A stretch of 64,000 bases of DNA from Acholeplasma equirhinis (GCF_017052655.1 NZ_JAFIDC010000001.1:124001-188000), one strand, 5' to 3'; positions 26,006-34,527 are shown, counted from the stretch's first letter. Translations and numbers: made by a program. Notes: generated by a model from the letters alone, not told the origin.

Positions 26006-26704
26006 ATGGCAAAATCAAATAACAAACTCAATAAAACATTAAGCATTATCGGGAATTCAATATTTTATTTACTCTTACTCGTTTTGCTCCTTTTCTCAAT
26101 AACTAATATTAGCGTACAGTCTCAAAAAGATATACCTAATTTATTTGGAAAAGGATTCGTTTCAATTCTATCCAGTTCGATGGATGGGACTGAACCCGAT
26201 TCATTCCCTAAAGGTTCACTTGCATTTATCGATGTCTTAGATGAAAAAGGTAAAGCATCAGTCAACCCGGGTGACATTGTTGTATTCTTTGACCCAACAC
26301 TTAAAATTCATATTATCCACCGTGTTGTTCATGTAAGTGGTGACATCATTACAACACAAGGTGATGTGAATGCTGAACTTTACGGCGGATTTAAAGGTGA
26401 TAATTATAATCCTGACATGCAATTGGAAAGTTTTAATCGTAGTGAAATCATTGGACGATATACAGGATCAATTGCGGGATTAGGCGATACAATCCAATCA
26501 TTAAGATCATCAGATGGATTCTTACTGTGGATTGTCTTACCACTCTTAATCCTATTCGCTTTCGAAATCGTTGTACTAGTTAGAACAATTCTAAAACATA
26601 ACAAAGCTAAACTTGAACAAAAGCATGAACAAGAAAAAGAATTATTAAAACAACAATTATTAGAAGAATTAAAAAAGCAACAAGCTGAAGCAAATCAAAA
26701 ATAA
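26006..26704 (+). CDS. SipW-like (ER-type) signal peptidase I, first copy
   Basis: 232 residues. N-terminal helix (about 15-35), then the catalytic serine in SILSSSMDGTEP (about residue 57) and a histidine in IHIIHRVVH (about 102) where bacterial-type enzymes have lysine; this Ser-His dyad is the mark of the SipW/ER type. GDVNAE and GRYTGSIAGLG are further family blocks. A second helix near the C-terminus (LLWIVLPLLILFAFEIVVLV) and a Lys/Glu/Gln coiled tail follow. The enzyme would cleave the V-Y-A-W-F signal sequences of the neighbouring secreted proteins at the outer membrane face. CGGAGC precedes the ATG. Confidence 0.92.
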   Translation: MAKSNNKLNKTLSIIGNSIFYLLLLVLLLFSITNISVQSQKDIPNLFGKGFVSILSSSMDGTEPDSFPKGSLAFIDVLDEKGKASVNPGDIVVFFDPTLKIHIIHRVVHVSGDIITTQGDVNAELYGGFKGDNYNPDMQLESFNRSEIIGRYTGSIAGLGDTIQSLRSSDGFLLWIVLPLLILFAFEIVVLVRTILKHNKAKLEQKHEQEKELLKQQLLEELKKQQAEANQK

Positions 26705-26728
26705 CTAATCTAAGTGAGGCATTAATTC

Positions 26729-28282
26729 ATGAGTGAATTTGCAACCTGGTATATAGAGTTCATACAAACGTTATTCGAACATATTGGTGAAATCATTGCA
26801 AACTTCTTTGCAGCGATTGTCCAAATTTTCTGGTCAACCCCAATTAGCTATGTTGACTCTTTTGCAGTAGCCTCAGTTAACTTTACTTTATTTGACTGGA
26901 TCATCGGAACATTTATCTTAATGGTTAACTTTGTCTTTGTTGTATCACTTGCGTATTTCTTATATGTTATTGCAAGAAGATACATTAGATTTGTTAAAAG
27001 AGAAGTTTCCAAAGATGATTTATTAATGGAGATTGCAGATTTAAATCAAAAACTTATCGATTTAACAGATGAAAAGAATGCAATTCTTACCCTTAAATCA
27101 AGCGACTTAGGTATGCCAATGAATAGACGTTCTGTTCAAGGTACATTAAATAAACTTGCCGAAGAGGAAGAAGAACAAAAAGAAAATCAAGATCAAGGTC
27201 GATTCACAAAACTTATTTCAGTTGACCAAACATATCACTTTAGTGTCTTACAAACAAACATGACAGATAGTGATATGATTGGATTAAATCAATTAGTTGA
27301 TAGATTCATTAAATTTGCAGCATCACAATTAAAATTATTTTACAATCCAAAAATTGTATCAACCTTCTTCGCAGGTATGGCATCATCTAAGACATTAATC
27401 TTAGAAGGTATCTCTGGTACCGGTAAAACATCCTTACCATATGCGATGGGTAAATTCTTCAATAATGATACATCAATTATTTCAGTTCAACCGTCATGGC
27501 GAGATCGTTCAGAAATGATTGGTTACCTTAATGAATTTACCAAGAAGTTTAATGAAACAGACTTCTTAAAATCAATCTACGAAGCAACATATCGAACAGA
27601 TTTAAACTTTATTGTCTTAGATGAAATGAACTTAGCACGTGTTGAATATTACTTTGCAGATTTCTTATCCGTACTTGAAATGCCAAATCCTCAAGAATGG
27701 TTAATTGATATTACACCAGATACAATTCCTGGTGACCCAATTCACCTTCATGAAGGTAAACTCTTGTTACCACAAAATATTTGGTTCGTAGGTACAGCAA
27801 ACCGAGATGACTCAACGTTTGCGATTACCGATAAAGTGTATGACCGTGCTGCATCAATCGAGTTATCAATTAAAGCAGATTACATTGATGCACCATTTAC
27901 TGAATCCATTCACATGACATATGACTATATCGAAGGATTATTTAAACAAGCTTGGAAAGATTATCCAATCTCACAAAAATCCCTAGAGAACTTAGCTAAA
28001 TTGGATAAATTCATAGCGGAAAACTTCCAAATTACATTTGGTAACCGTATCATGAAACAAATCCAAAGTTTCGTTCCTGTCTTTATTGCATGTGGTCAAT
28101 CAGAAATTGATGGTTTAGACTATATTGTTACTAGAAAAGTTTTAAGAAAGTTTGAATTCTTAAACTTACCATTCCTAAGAAAAGAATTAGATGATTTACT
28201 TGCAATAATTGAAAAACTCTTCGGTAAGGGTTCATTCCCTGAAGCGAGAGCAATGATTGAAAACTACAAAAAACAAACATAA
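26729..28282 (+). CDS. Membrane-anchored McrB-like AAA+ ATPase
   Basis: 517 residues. An amphipathic N-terminus, a membrane helix about 54-83 (FDWIIGTFILMVNFVFVVSLAYFLYVIA) and a short coiled coil (about 93-115) precede a AAA+ domain of the McrB/GTPase-subclade kind: Walker A GISGTGKT near residue 227-234, VQPSWRDRSEMIGYLN, Walker B FIVLDEMNLARVEYYFADFL near 296, and sensor VGTANRDDSTF near 353. McrB itself is a GTP-driven translocase of restriction systems and is not membrane-bound; here no DNA-binding domain or McrC nuclease is seen, so a role in assembling or remodelling the surface structure is more likely (inference). GTP or ATP use cannot be told. It lies between a SipW-like peptidase and its DUF2357-like partner. 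Confidence 0.85.
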   Translation: MSEFATWYIEFIQTLFEHIGEIIANFFAAIVQIFWSTPISYVDSFAVASVNFTLFDWIIGTFILMVNFVFVVSLAYFLYVIARRYIRFVKREVSKDDLLMEIADLNQKLIDLTDEKNAILTLKSSDLGMPMNRRSVQGTLNKLAEEEEEQKENQDQGRFTKLISVDQTYHFSVLQTNMTDSDMIGLNQLVDRFIKFAASQLKLFYNPKIVSTFFAGMASSKTLILEGISGTGKTSLPYAMGKFFNNDTSIISVQPSWRDRSEMIGYLNEFTKKFNETDFLKSIYEATYRTDLNFIVLDEMNLARVEYYFADFLSVLEMPNPQEWLIDITPDTIPGDPIHLHEGKLLLPQNIWFVGTANRDDSTFAITDKVYDRAASIELSIKADYIDAPFTESIHMTYDYIEGLFKQAWKDYPISQKSLENLAKLDKFIAENFQITFGNRIMKQIQSFVPVFIACGQSEIDGLDYIVTRKVLRKFEFLNLPFLRKELDDLLAIIEKLFGKGSFPEARAMIENYKKQT

Positions 28283-28293
28283 GGTGAAAGCAT

Positions 28294-30075
28294 TTGAAAC
28301 AGAGTTACGATTTAGATTTATTCTATAACATGTTAATATCGTATCTTGATGAATTAGAGACCGACACAGATTTTCCTGCTTACTTTTATCAAGGACTTTA
28401 TGATGGACAGAATAAACTAAAGAGTTTAACCATTCATGAGACTAAAAAGTTTGATGATTATTGGATCTCTGCGATTGAAGCGTATTACCCATCAATTGAA
28501 AAAATTGCTAGAAATTATAAATCAGCATTAAAAGTTGAAGAAGAAGTTGTGATCATTGAAAAAGCTAGAAAGACAAACTCAAGAACAGTTCGTCACTTAG
28601 CAGCAAATTCACAATTCTTAAAAGAAACAGAAAATGATAAAAATCAAAAGGAACTTAAGCCTACTAAACTCTTAGTTCAACAAGCAGATATTGAATATGG
28701 AATTTATGAAAATAGATTTGTTGCAACTTTGATTACTAGATTATCAAAATTCGTTTCAGACCGTGTCAAAATCTTAAAAGAAGATATTAACACTAAAAAG
28801 TATCACCAAGTCGATAATAATGTTGAAATTAAACTAGACAACTCAGTATACAAGATTAATATTGCACTTGAAGAAATTGAAACAATTGAAGAAGGGGATG
28901 TTCAAGATCAAAATAGACTCATCCTTCGACATGCAGAAGACTTAAACAAAAGAATCACAAGTTTGACAAATTCTGTCTTCATGAAGACTTTGAAAAGCTA
29001 TAAACCGGTTAAAGCACCAATTGTTAAAACACAAATTATTTTAAAGAATGTTGACTACAAAAACTGTTATATGTTATGGCAATATCTTGACCAATATAAT
29101 AGTTTAGGTTATGAACTGATAAGAGATGAGAAACAAAAAAGATTCTCTGAAGCATACCGCAAGCATTTAAATCAAAATTCATTATTCAGCTTTGCAACAT
29201 TAATGTTCCATGACAAGTTTAGAGAAAGCAATGCTAAACTTGACATGAGACGATTTAAAATTAAAAAAGCTGAAGCGATTAAGATTAATCCAGGAGACTT
29301 AGTCACTGATCCAAAAGAATACGAACTCGAAGATACGAAGATAAATGAGTACTACTTAAACAAAAACAAGCAAATCTTCAAAAAAATCATCGATGGTTAC
29401 ATGGAAACAGAAGACAAGTATGAAATAGCGCTTAAAAAGGCTTTAAAAGACACGATTGAAATTACAAACAGTCTGTATAAATCATACTTTGAAGTTGATG
29501 CGGATGAGGATGTCTTCGCTAGACTCATCCAACATACGGACCCTAAAGAAGATTTAGCATCTGCTGACCAAAAGTTCAAGATTGCACAACTTGTACGTGA
29601 AATTAAAGAACAAGATTTAAAACAAGCAATTGCACTTGAAAAGAAATGGTATCAAGCAGTTCTAAAATATCAAAAAGATTTCTTCAAATGGGTACAAGAA
29701 GAAAATGCTGACTTCTTAAAGAAAGAAGCAGATAAGGTTAAAAAGACTCACAATCTATATCTAAAACTTGAACGTAAGAAGATGTTAGAAGACTTAAGAC
29801 TTCAAGTTGCTAAAGATAATGAAACGTTAACAGCATTAAAGAATAAATATCGTGATGCATATAAGAAAGAATCAGCAAGAATTGCTGAACAACAAAGACT
29901 TAAAGCTGAACGTGAACGTGAGCGTCTAAGAAAACAAAGAGATGCTGCGAAAGCTAAACTTGATAAACAAAAACAACGTGAACAAACTAAACAAGCTGCG
30001 TTTGTTAAGAAACAAAAAGAGAAGATTCGTACTTCTCATCAAAAAGCAATGGAGCAATTAAAAAAAGGTAAATGA
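28294..30075 (+). CDS. DUF2357-like partner of the AAA+ protein, with long charged coiled-coil tail
   Basis: 593 residues. The stretch PTKLLVQQADIEYGIYENRFVATLITRLSKFV (about 128-160) resembles the family that accompanies McrB-like ATPases (pattern R-P-x-x-L-L-V...Y-D-T-x-E-N-R-F-V-x-x-L-L). The PD-(D/E)xK nuclease part usual for McrC/DUF2357 proteins is not recognisable. Residues about 475-593 are an almost uninterrupted, highly charged helix (KAERERERLRKQRDAAKAKL), without membrane segments, so it is cytoplasmic. The start is a TTG preceded by AAGGTGA. The stop overlaps the second SipW-like gene (ATGA). It probably works with the AAA+ ATPase; function otherwise unknown. Confidence 0.7.
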   Translation: MKQSYDLDLFYNMLISYLDELETDTDFPAYFYQGLYDGQNKLKSLTIHETKKFDDYWISAIEAYYPSIEKIARNYKSALKVEEEVVIIEKARKTNSRTVRHLAANSQFLKETENDKNQKELKPTKLLVQQADIEYGIYENRFVATLITRLSKFVSDRVKILKEDINTKKYHQVDNNVEIKLDNSVYKINIALEEIETIEEGDVQDQNRLILRHAEDLNKRITSLTNSVFMKTLKSYKPVKAPIVKTQIILKNVDYKNCYMLWQYLDQYNSLGYELIRDEKQKRFSEAYRKHLNQNSLFSFATLMFHDKFRESNAKLDMRRFKIKKAEAIKINPGDLVTDPKEYELEDTKINEYYLNKNKQIFKKIIDGYMETEDKYEIALKKALKDTIEITNSLYKSYFEVDADEDVFARLIQHTDPKEDLASADQKFKIAQLVREIKEQDLKQAIALEKKWYQAVLKYQKDFFKWVQEENADFLKKEADKVKKTHNLYLKLERKKMLEDLRLQVAKDNETLTALKNKYRDAYKKESARIAEQQRLKAERERERLRKQRDAAKAKLDKQKQREQTKQAAFVKKQKEKIRTSHQKAMEQLKKGK

Positions 30076-30683
30076 AAAAGACCATAAACATCCTAAGTAC
30101 CATCTTAGTGACATTGATCTTAATCTTCACCATACTATTTATCGCAATATCCGCAATGAGTTTTATATCAAGAAAACCTGTTGCAGTATTCGGATATAGT
30201 TATGGGGTCGTCGAAACTAATTCGATGTATCCAATGATTGTTCCAGGTGATTTTGTTTTAATTCAAAAACAATCATTTAGTGAGTATAACACTGGTGATG
30301 TGATTGCATATACTTCAGTTGAAAATGTAACAATCATCCACCAAATCATCGCGAAGGTTAGTTATGGTGTTGAAACAAAAGGTATTAACAATTCAAATTC
30401 AGATTTAGGAAAAGAAGGATTCATCACAGAAGATCGAATCTTAGGTAAAGTTGTTAACTATGGCGGTCATGAAATTGGTGCTATCTTAATTAATAACAGA
30501 GTCACTTTAATTACAATCAGTGTCATAATCATTGGAACTGGATTTGTTATTCAACTCATTAGTTTAGTTAAACAAATGATTGATAAACAAAAAGTTCAAA
30601 ATGAAATTGATATAGATGCACTTAAAAAAGAAATTGAAAAAGAATTAGAAGAACAAAAAGAAACAGACAAAAACATAGATTAA
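30072..30683 (+). CDS. SipW-like (ER-type) signal peptidase I, second copy
   Basis: 203 residues. N-terminal helix (about 5-30), catalytic serine in VVETNSMYPMIVPGDFVLI (about residue 50), histidine in NVTIIHQIIAKV (about 89) replacing the lysine of the bacterial type, then TKGINNSNSD and EDRILGKVVNYGG, and a second helix (VTLITISVIIIGTGFVIQLI) with an acidic/basic tail. It is clearly divergent from the copy at 26006, so the two may serve different substrates: the proteins before and after the internal riboswitch. The coding region ends two bases before that riboswitch. Confidence 0.92.
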   Translation: MKKTINILSTILVTLILIFTILFIAISAMSFISRKPVAVFGYSYGVVETNSMYPMIVPGDFVLIQKQSFSEYNTGDVIAYTSVENVTIIHQIIAKVSYGVETKGINNSNSDLGKEGFITEDRILGKVVNYGGHEIGAILINNRVTLITISVIIIGTGFVIQLISLVKQMIDKQKVQNEIDIDALKKEIEKELEEQKETDKNID

Positions 30684-30685
30684 AA

Positions 30686-30752
30686 GGCAAACTTAGGGTA
30701 ACTTAAGGACGCAAAGCTATAGGGTCTTAATACAAAAAGACAGCCAGTTGCA
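30686..30752 (+). ncRNA. Cyclic di-GMP-I (GEMM-I) riboswitch aptamer, second copy, inside the operon
   Basis: P1 strands GGCAA (30686-30690) and UUGC (30748-30751); P2 hairpin CUUAGG-GUAA-CUUAAG (30692-30707) with GNRA loop; conserved GGACGCAAAGCU; P3 arm GUCUU/AAGAC and GCU/AGC; then the conserved GCCAG. It fits the GEMM-I consensus better than the first copy in the GACGCAAAGC core. No terminator follows: the Shine-Dalgarno AAAGGA (30758-30763) and ATG (30772) come directly after, so control of translation is more likely than termination (inference). It separates the second signal peptidase from two further secreted proteins. Confidence 0.93.
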
Positions 30753-30771
30753 TCAGTAAAGGAAAACATTC

Positions 30772-31386
30772 ATGAAAATGATTAGAAAGACATTGATCTT
30801 AATCTTATTCGTAATGATTTCAGTTGCTTCGATGGTAACTGGTGTTTTTGCTTGGTTTATTGGTTCACCTGGTGGTTTTGTAGAACCAATTAGTGGTGAT
30901 CTAGAAACTGATATGACAATTGATATCCAAATTGACCAATCAGAAATCTTCTTAGGTGATAGAGTTCGTGATTTAGTTTATATTACAGATGAAGATTTTC
31001 AAACTGTTGGTTTTGACTTCTATGGCTACGGAGCAATCCTAGCAGTAAATCTTCAAAATTCTGGTGATCAAGCGATGAATGCTAAACTTGGGTTATATGC
31101 TCAATCTGCTCCAGATTATGGAATTTATGCTGGTGTTAATTCAGGATTCAAATATTTAGTTGTAGATAGCCCGTTTAGTGTAACACCGCTCATGTGGGGA
31201 TTCCAACAAACATCTAATATGTTTGATGCAATGAATGCTCATAATGCAAATGGTGTATTAGTACCTGCGAATTCATCAAGTACAGCGTATATCATTATCT
31301 GGGGTTACTATGATGGTTTACCAAGTGGGCAAAAAGATATTTATCATGCAGTCGTATATAGAATGAGAATGACATTATTTGGTTAA
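30772..31386 (+). CDS. Small secreted protein with SipW-type signal sequence, downstream of the second riboswitch
   Basis: 204 residues. Signal sequence TLILILFVMISVASMVTGVFAWFIGSPGG followed by a compact beta-rich domain (YGAILAVNLQNSGDQAMNAKLGLYA...NSSSTAYIIIWGYYDGLPSG). The L-x-N-x-G-D-x-A-M-N-A segment is like the Ig-like domain of camelysin/TasA proteins, where strands follow N-x-G-(D/S). A minor or tip subunit of the same surface structure is plausible. It has AAAGGA as ribosome binding site just behind the riboswitch and is 13 bases before the repeat protein. Confidence 0.75.
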   Translation: MKMIRKTLILILFVMISVASMVTGVFAWFIGSPGGFVEPISGDLETDMTIDIQIDQSEIFLGDRVRDLVYITDEDFQTVGFDFYGYGAILAVNLQNSGDQAMNAKLGLYAQSAPDYGIYAGVNSGFKYLVVDSPFSVTPLMWGFQQTSNMFDAMNAHNANGVLVPANSSSTAYIIIWGYYDGLPSGQKDIYHAVVYRMRMTLFG

Positions 31387-31399
31387 AAGAGGTTAATTT

Positions 31400-33625
31400 A
31401 TGTTTAGAAAATTAGGCATACTAATTTTATCACTAATACTCACCTTATCCACAGCGATAGGTGTTTATGCTTGGATGACTAAACCAACAGCAGGTATTGA
31501 CCTTAATGTGAGAACATCAGAATTGTTTTCTGCAAGTTCAGAAATTAAAATTGGTAATACGTCTATCAACTCGTTACACAGTTACTATAATGCTGCCGAT
31601 TATACAATTAATATTTCAGCTGCAAACATTACTGCAAATACAACATCTGGAGTCATGCCGATTACTATAGCAGTAGCAATTGACGCATATAAAAACATAA
31701 AAGTTAGAATTAAAATAGTTGAATATTGGACAAACAACTCAAATGTTTCAATTACAAGACCGAACGTATTCACATGGAATTATCACTCAAGTTACAATGA
31801 TGGTGTTGATTCTGAAGGCTATTTTTATTACAGTGAAATGATTGTGAAGGATACATCAGATATCGTGAATGTGATTGATTCTGCGAATGTGAATACAACA
31901 AATATTCCTGCAGGTTCTACTGTTCGTCTTTCTGTAATTGTTTCTGCACTTCAAGGTAATAGAGAAGATATTTGGGAAAATGAAAACCATAAAATAAAAT
32001 CATTTACTTTAGGACAAAATGCCAATAACCAAACCGTAAATGTCATCTTTAATGGTGTTGCAAATTCAGTTTACGGTCGTGGTGTTTATCTTGAGTTCAA
32101 AAACGTATCGAATAAGATTGGATTCCTTTGGCATAGTAGAGGTGGTATTACAAGACAATTAAGCCTACCTCAAGGAACTTATAATGTTTCAATTAATTTA
32201 GTTAATCACCTAGATTTCACAGTAACCAGAAATGGTAATGTGATTACAGTAAATATTCAATATGGTGATCCAGGAGAATGGGGATATGAAGACGTATTAT
32301 TTGCACCATCTATGATTGCCGTATGGGAAACAGGCGTGACATATCCTTCAGGTGCGATTGTATATTATCGTGATGAAGACGGTAATGGCGTAAACGCAGG
32401 ATACTATTCTGCAATTCAAAGTAACACGAATTCTCATCCAGACTCAGCAGCTTGGAACTGGAGAAAAATTTCACCATTCTACCAATCAGGTACGGTATAT
32501 CCTCCTGGTACGATTGTATTCTATCAAGGGGCATTTTATATTTCAAAAGCAACTAATAGTGTCGCTCCAACAGAATTATGGGCATGGGAAAGACTTGATA
32601 GAGCGTTTAATGGTGGTAAAACCTACAAATTATACGATATTGTATTCCATAAGTATGGTGAAGAAACACGTTGGTTTATGGCAACAGGCAATGTGTCAAC
32701 CGGCCAAACTGAGCCAAGAGATTATCAAGCATTCCGTCAATTAGGATTTAATTATTCTGCATTTAATAAACAAAAATATAGAGCAGGCGAATATGTAAAA
32801 CATAATGATGCCTTCTATGTAGCAAATATTGATAATACTTATGCAGACCCAGCAGCAAATACGACTCAAGTATGGAGAAAACTTGGCCTTGTATGGGGAA
32901 GTAATCAAGTCAGTTATCCTCAAAATACAATTGTTTCTTACAATAATAACTACTATATAGCGACTTCAACCATTTCACAATGGGGTTCAACACCAGGTAG
33001 TGGTAGTTGGCAACTCATTACACATAGAGGTGATTGGTTAAATACAACAACAAACTATAATAGATATCAATCAGTAATATATGGTGGAAATAGATATTTC
33101 TGGAATCAAACAGGTAGTGCACCAGTTGGACAAGCACCAGATGTAACAGTTGGTTGGTGGTTGATTGGTGAAGCATGGCATTATAAAAATACATATGCAC
33201 AACATGCATTAGTATTCCATAATGGAGACTATTGGGCTTTAAGATCTGGAACATCAACAAACCAAGAACCAGGTGTTTCTGGTGCTTGGCAATTATTATC
33301 AGATTTTTGGGCATTAACAGGTACATATTTTAATAACCAATATACACGTAGTGTGATCAATTACAACGGTTCATATTTTATGTGGACAGGAGCAAATAAT
33401 TCGAACTCAACAACAGCTCCAGGAACTGCAATAAATGGTTGGAAAGAACTAACTGAAGTTTGGAAATGGTATAACAACTATGATGTTGGCGAAAAAGTTA
33501 TTTATGATGGTGCATTCTGGGAAGCATTGAAAGTTCCATATGAAAATGGTGAAGCAATAGTTCCAGGAAGTGATTTCACATACTGGAAAGAGTATCCAAT
33601 TATTTGGGACCCTAATAGAACTTAA
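31400..33625 (+). CDS. Large secreted repeat protein with about nine tandem aromatic-rich (carbohydrate-binding-like) modules
   Basis: 741 residues. Signal sequence ILILSLILTLSTAIGVYAWMTKP (SipW type with W-M instead of W-F), an N-terminal beta-rich region to about residue 300, then about nine repeats of roughly 48 residues from residue 308 to the end. Each follows the pattern W-x(4-6)-Y-x(3)-(G/x)-x-(I/V)-V-x-Y/H-x(1-3)-G-x-(F/Y)-Y/W-x-A...P...W-(R/Q/K)-x-(L/I), close to the small CBM5/12-type chitin/cellulose-binding modules with exposed Trp/Tyr. A role as adhesin to glycans is inferred. No membrane anchor is seen. It is the last gene of the operon, before a strong bidirectional terminator. 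Confidence 0.8.
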   Translation: MFRKLGILILSLILTLSTAIGVYAWMTKPTAGIDLNVRTSELFSASSEIKIGNTSINSLHSYYNAADYTINISAANITANTTSGVMPITIAVAIDAYKNIKVRIKIVEYWTNNSNVSITRPNVFTWNYHSSYNDGVDSEGYFYYSEMIVKDTSDIVNVIDSANVNTTNIPAGSTVRLSVIVSALQGNREDIWENENHKIKSFTLGQNANNQTVNVIFNGVANSVYGRGVYLEFKNVSNKIGFLWHSRGGITRQLSLPQGTYNVSINLVNHLDFTVTRNGNVITVNIQYGDPGEWGYEDVLFAPSMIAVWETGVTYPSGAIVYYRDEDGNGVNAGYYSAIQSNTNSHPDSAAWNWRKISPFYQSGTVYPPGTIVFYQGAFYISKATNSVAPTELWAWERLDRAFNGGKTYKLYDIVFHKYGEETRWFMATGNVSTGQTEPRDYQAFRQLGFNYSAFNKQKYRAGEYVKHNDAFYVANIDNTYADPAANTTQVWRKLGLVWGSNQVSYPQNTIVSYNNNYYIATSTISQWGSTPGSGSWQLITHRGDWLNTTTNYNRYQSVIYGGNRYFWNQTGSAPVGQAPDVTVGWWLIGEAWHYKNTYAQHALVFHNGDYWALRSGTSTNQEPGVSGAWQLLSDFWALTGTYFNNQYTRSVINYNGSYFMWTGANNSNSTTAPGTAINGWKELTEVWKWYNNYDVGEKVIYDGAFWEALKVPYENGEAIVPGSDFTYWKEYPIIWDPNRT

Positions 33626-33631
33626 TATGAA

Positions 33632-33664
33632 AAAGGTACAACGCAAGTTGTACCTTTATTTTTT
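33632..33664. terminator. Bidirectional terminator between the surface operon and mscS
   Basis: AAAGGTACAAC - GCAA - GTTGTACCTTT stem with A and T tracts on the two sides; serves the convergent genes on both strands. Confidence 0.92.
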
Positions 33665-33667
33665 AAA

Positions 33668-34477
33668 TTAAGATTCTCTAGATTTGTTTAAGAACATTAG
33701 AATATCGCGTTTAAGTTCACGTTCTAATGCAGTTTGTTTATTATTTTGTGTTTTAAATGATACACGTAAAGTTAAACTGTTAATCGCATTATCAACAACA
33801 CCGATAAATTTAGGTGCTTCAGTAACGAATGGTTTATTTTGATAACCTTCTAAGAGTTCAACAAATGCTTCACTATAGAAGATAGAAAGATCTGTATAAG
33901 GAGATACTTGAAACTCTACAACACCTACTGAGTCATCCATACTAAATTGTGTTATGACTCTAATGTCACCATTATTAATCAATCTCACTTCATTTTTCCA
34001 GTTCATCAATTTAGTTTTTCTAATACCAACTTCAAGAACTGTACCTTTAAAGTCACCAATTTGGATGACATCACCAACGTTAAATGATTGTTCAAAAATA
34101 ATGAAGAAACCTGATATTAAGTCTTTGATTAATTCTTGAGCACCAAAACCAACTGCAAACCCTAAGATACCTGCAGATGCAAGCACAGGTGCTAAATCAA
34201 TACCAAGTTCAAGTAAGATCATCATCACAATCACAAACCAAAATGCATACTTAGTTAATGATACAACAAGTGCAGCAATTGTTTTTTGACGTTTAACAAG
34301 TACTTTCTTGTTTGAACGTTTAAGTTTATAAAGGATAAACTTAGATATAAAATGTGCAATGTATGCAATGAGTACCCATGCTGTGATCATAAGTAGTTTA
34401 ACGAATAGGTCAGCAACTGCTGCATCACCTATAATTGAATTTAACCAATCTTGTAGAAAAGTTCTTAATAGATCCAT
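33668..34477 (-). CDS. mscS: Small-conductance mechanosensitive channel (MscS family)
   Basis: 269 residues. MscS channels open under membrane tension to release solutes during osmotic down-shock, vital for wall-less cells. Three membrane helices are seen; the pore-lining third helix and following region read VLASAGILGFAVGFGAQELIKDLISGFFIIFEQSFNVGDVIQIGDFKGTV, the family signature. A cytoplasmic vestibule domain follows. The start at 34477 (MDLLRTFL) is chosen for GAGGTG at 34485-34490; an upstream in-frame ATG would run into the metQ gene. Its ribosome binding site lies in the stem of the metQ terminator. Confidence 0.95.
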   Translation of the reverse strand: MDLLRTFLQDWLNSIIGDAAVADLFVKLLMITAWVLIAYIAHFISKFILYKLKRSNKKVLVKRQKTIAALVVSLTKYAFWFVIVMMILLELGIDLAPVLASAGILGFAVGFGAQELIKDLISGFFIIFEQSFNVGDVIQIGDFKGTVLEVGIRKTKLMNWKNEVRLINNGDIRVITQFSMDDSVGVVEFQVSPYTDLSIFYSEAFVELLEGYQNKPFVTEAPKFIGVVDNAINSLTLRVSFKTQNNKQTALERELKRDILMFLNKSRES

Positions 34478-34522
34478 AAAAAAACACCTCATATGTAGGA
34501 TACCACAAATAAGGTGTTTTTT
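34478..34522 (-). terminator. Terminator of the metNIQ operon, overlapping the mscS ribosome binding site
   Basis: On the minus strand AAAAAACACCT...AGGTGTTTTTT forms a 7-11 bp stem with T tract; the 3' arm contains the GAGGTG Shine-Dalgarno of mscS and ends at its ATG. Confidence 0.8.
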
Positions 34523-34527
34523 GAATA

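Noticed and set aside
26729-30075. A McrBC restriction system
   Set aside because: No nuclease motif in the partner, no DNA-binding domain, and the ATPase has a membrane helix.
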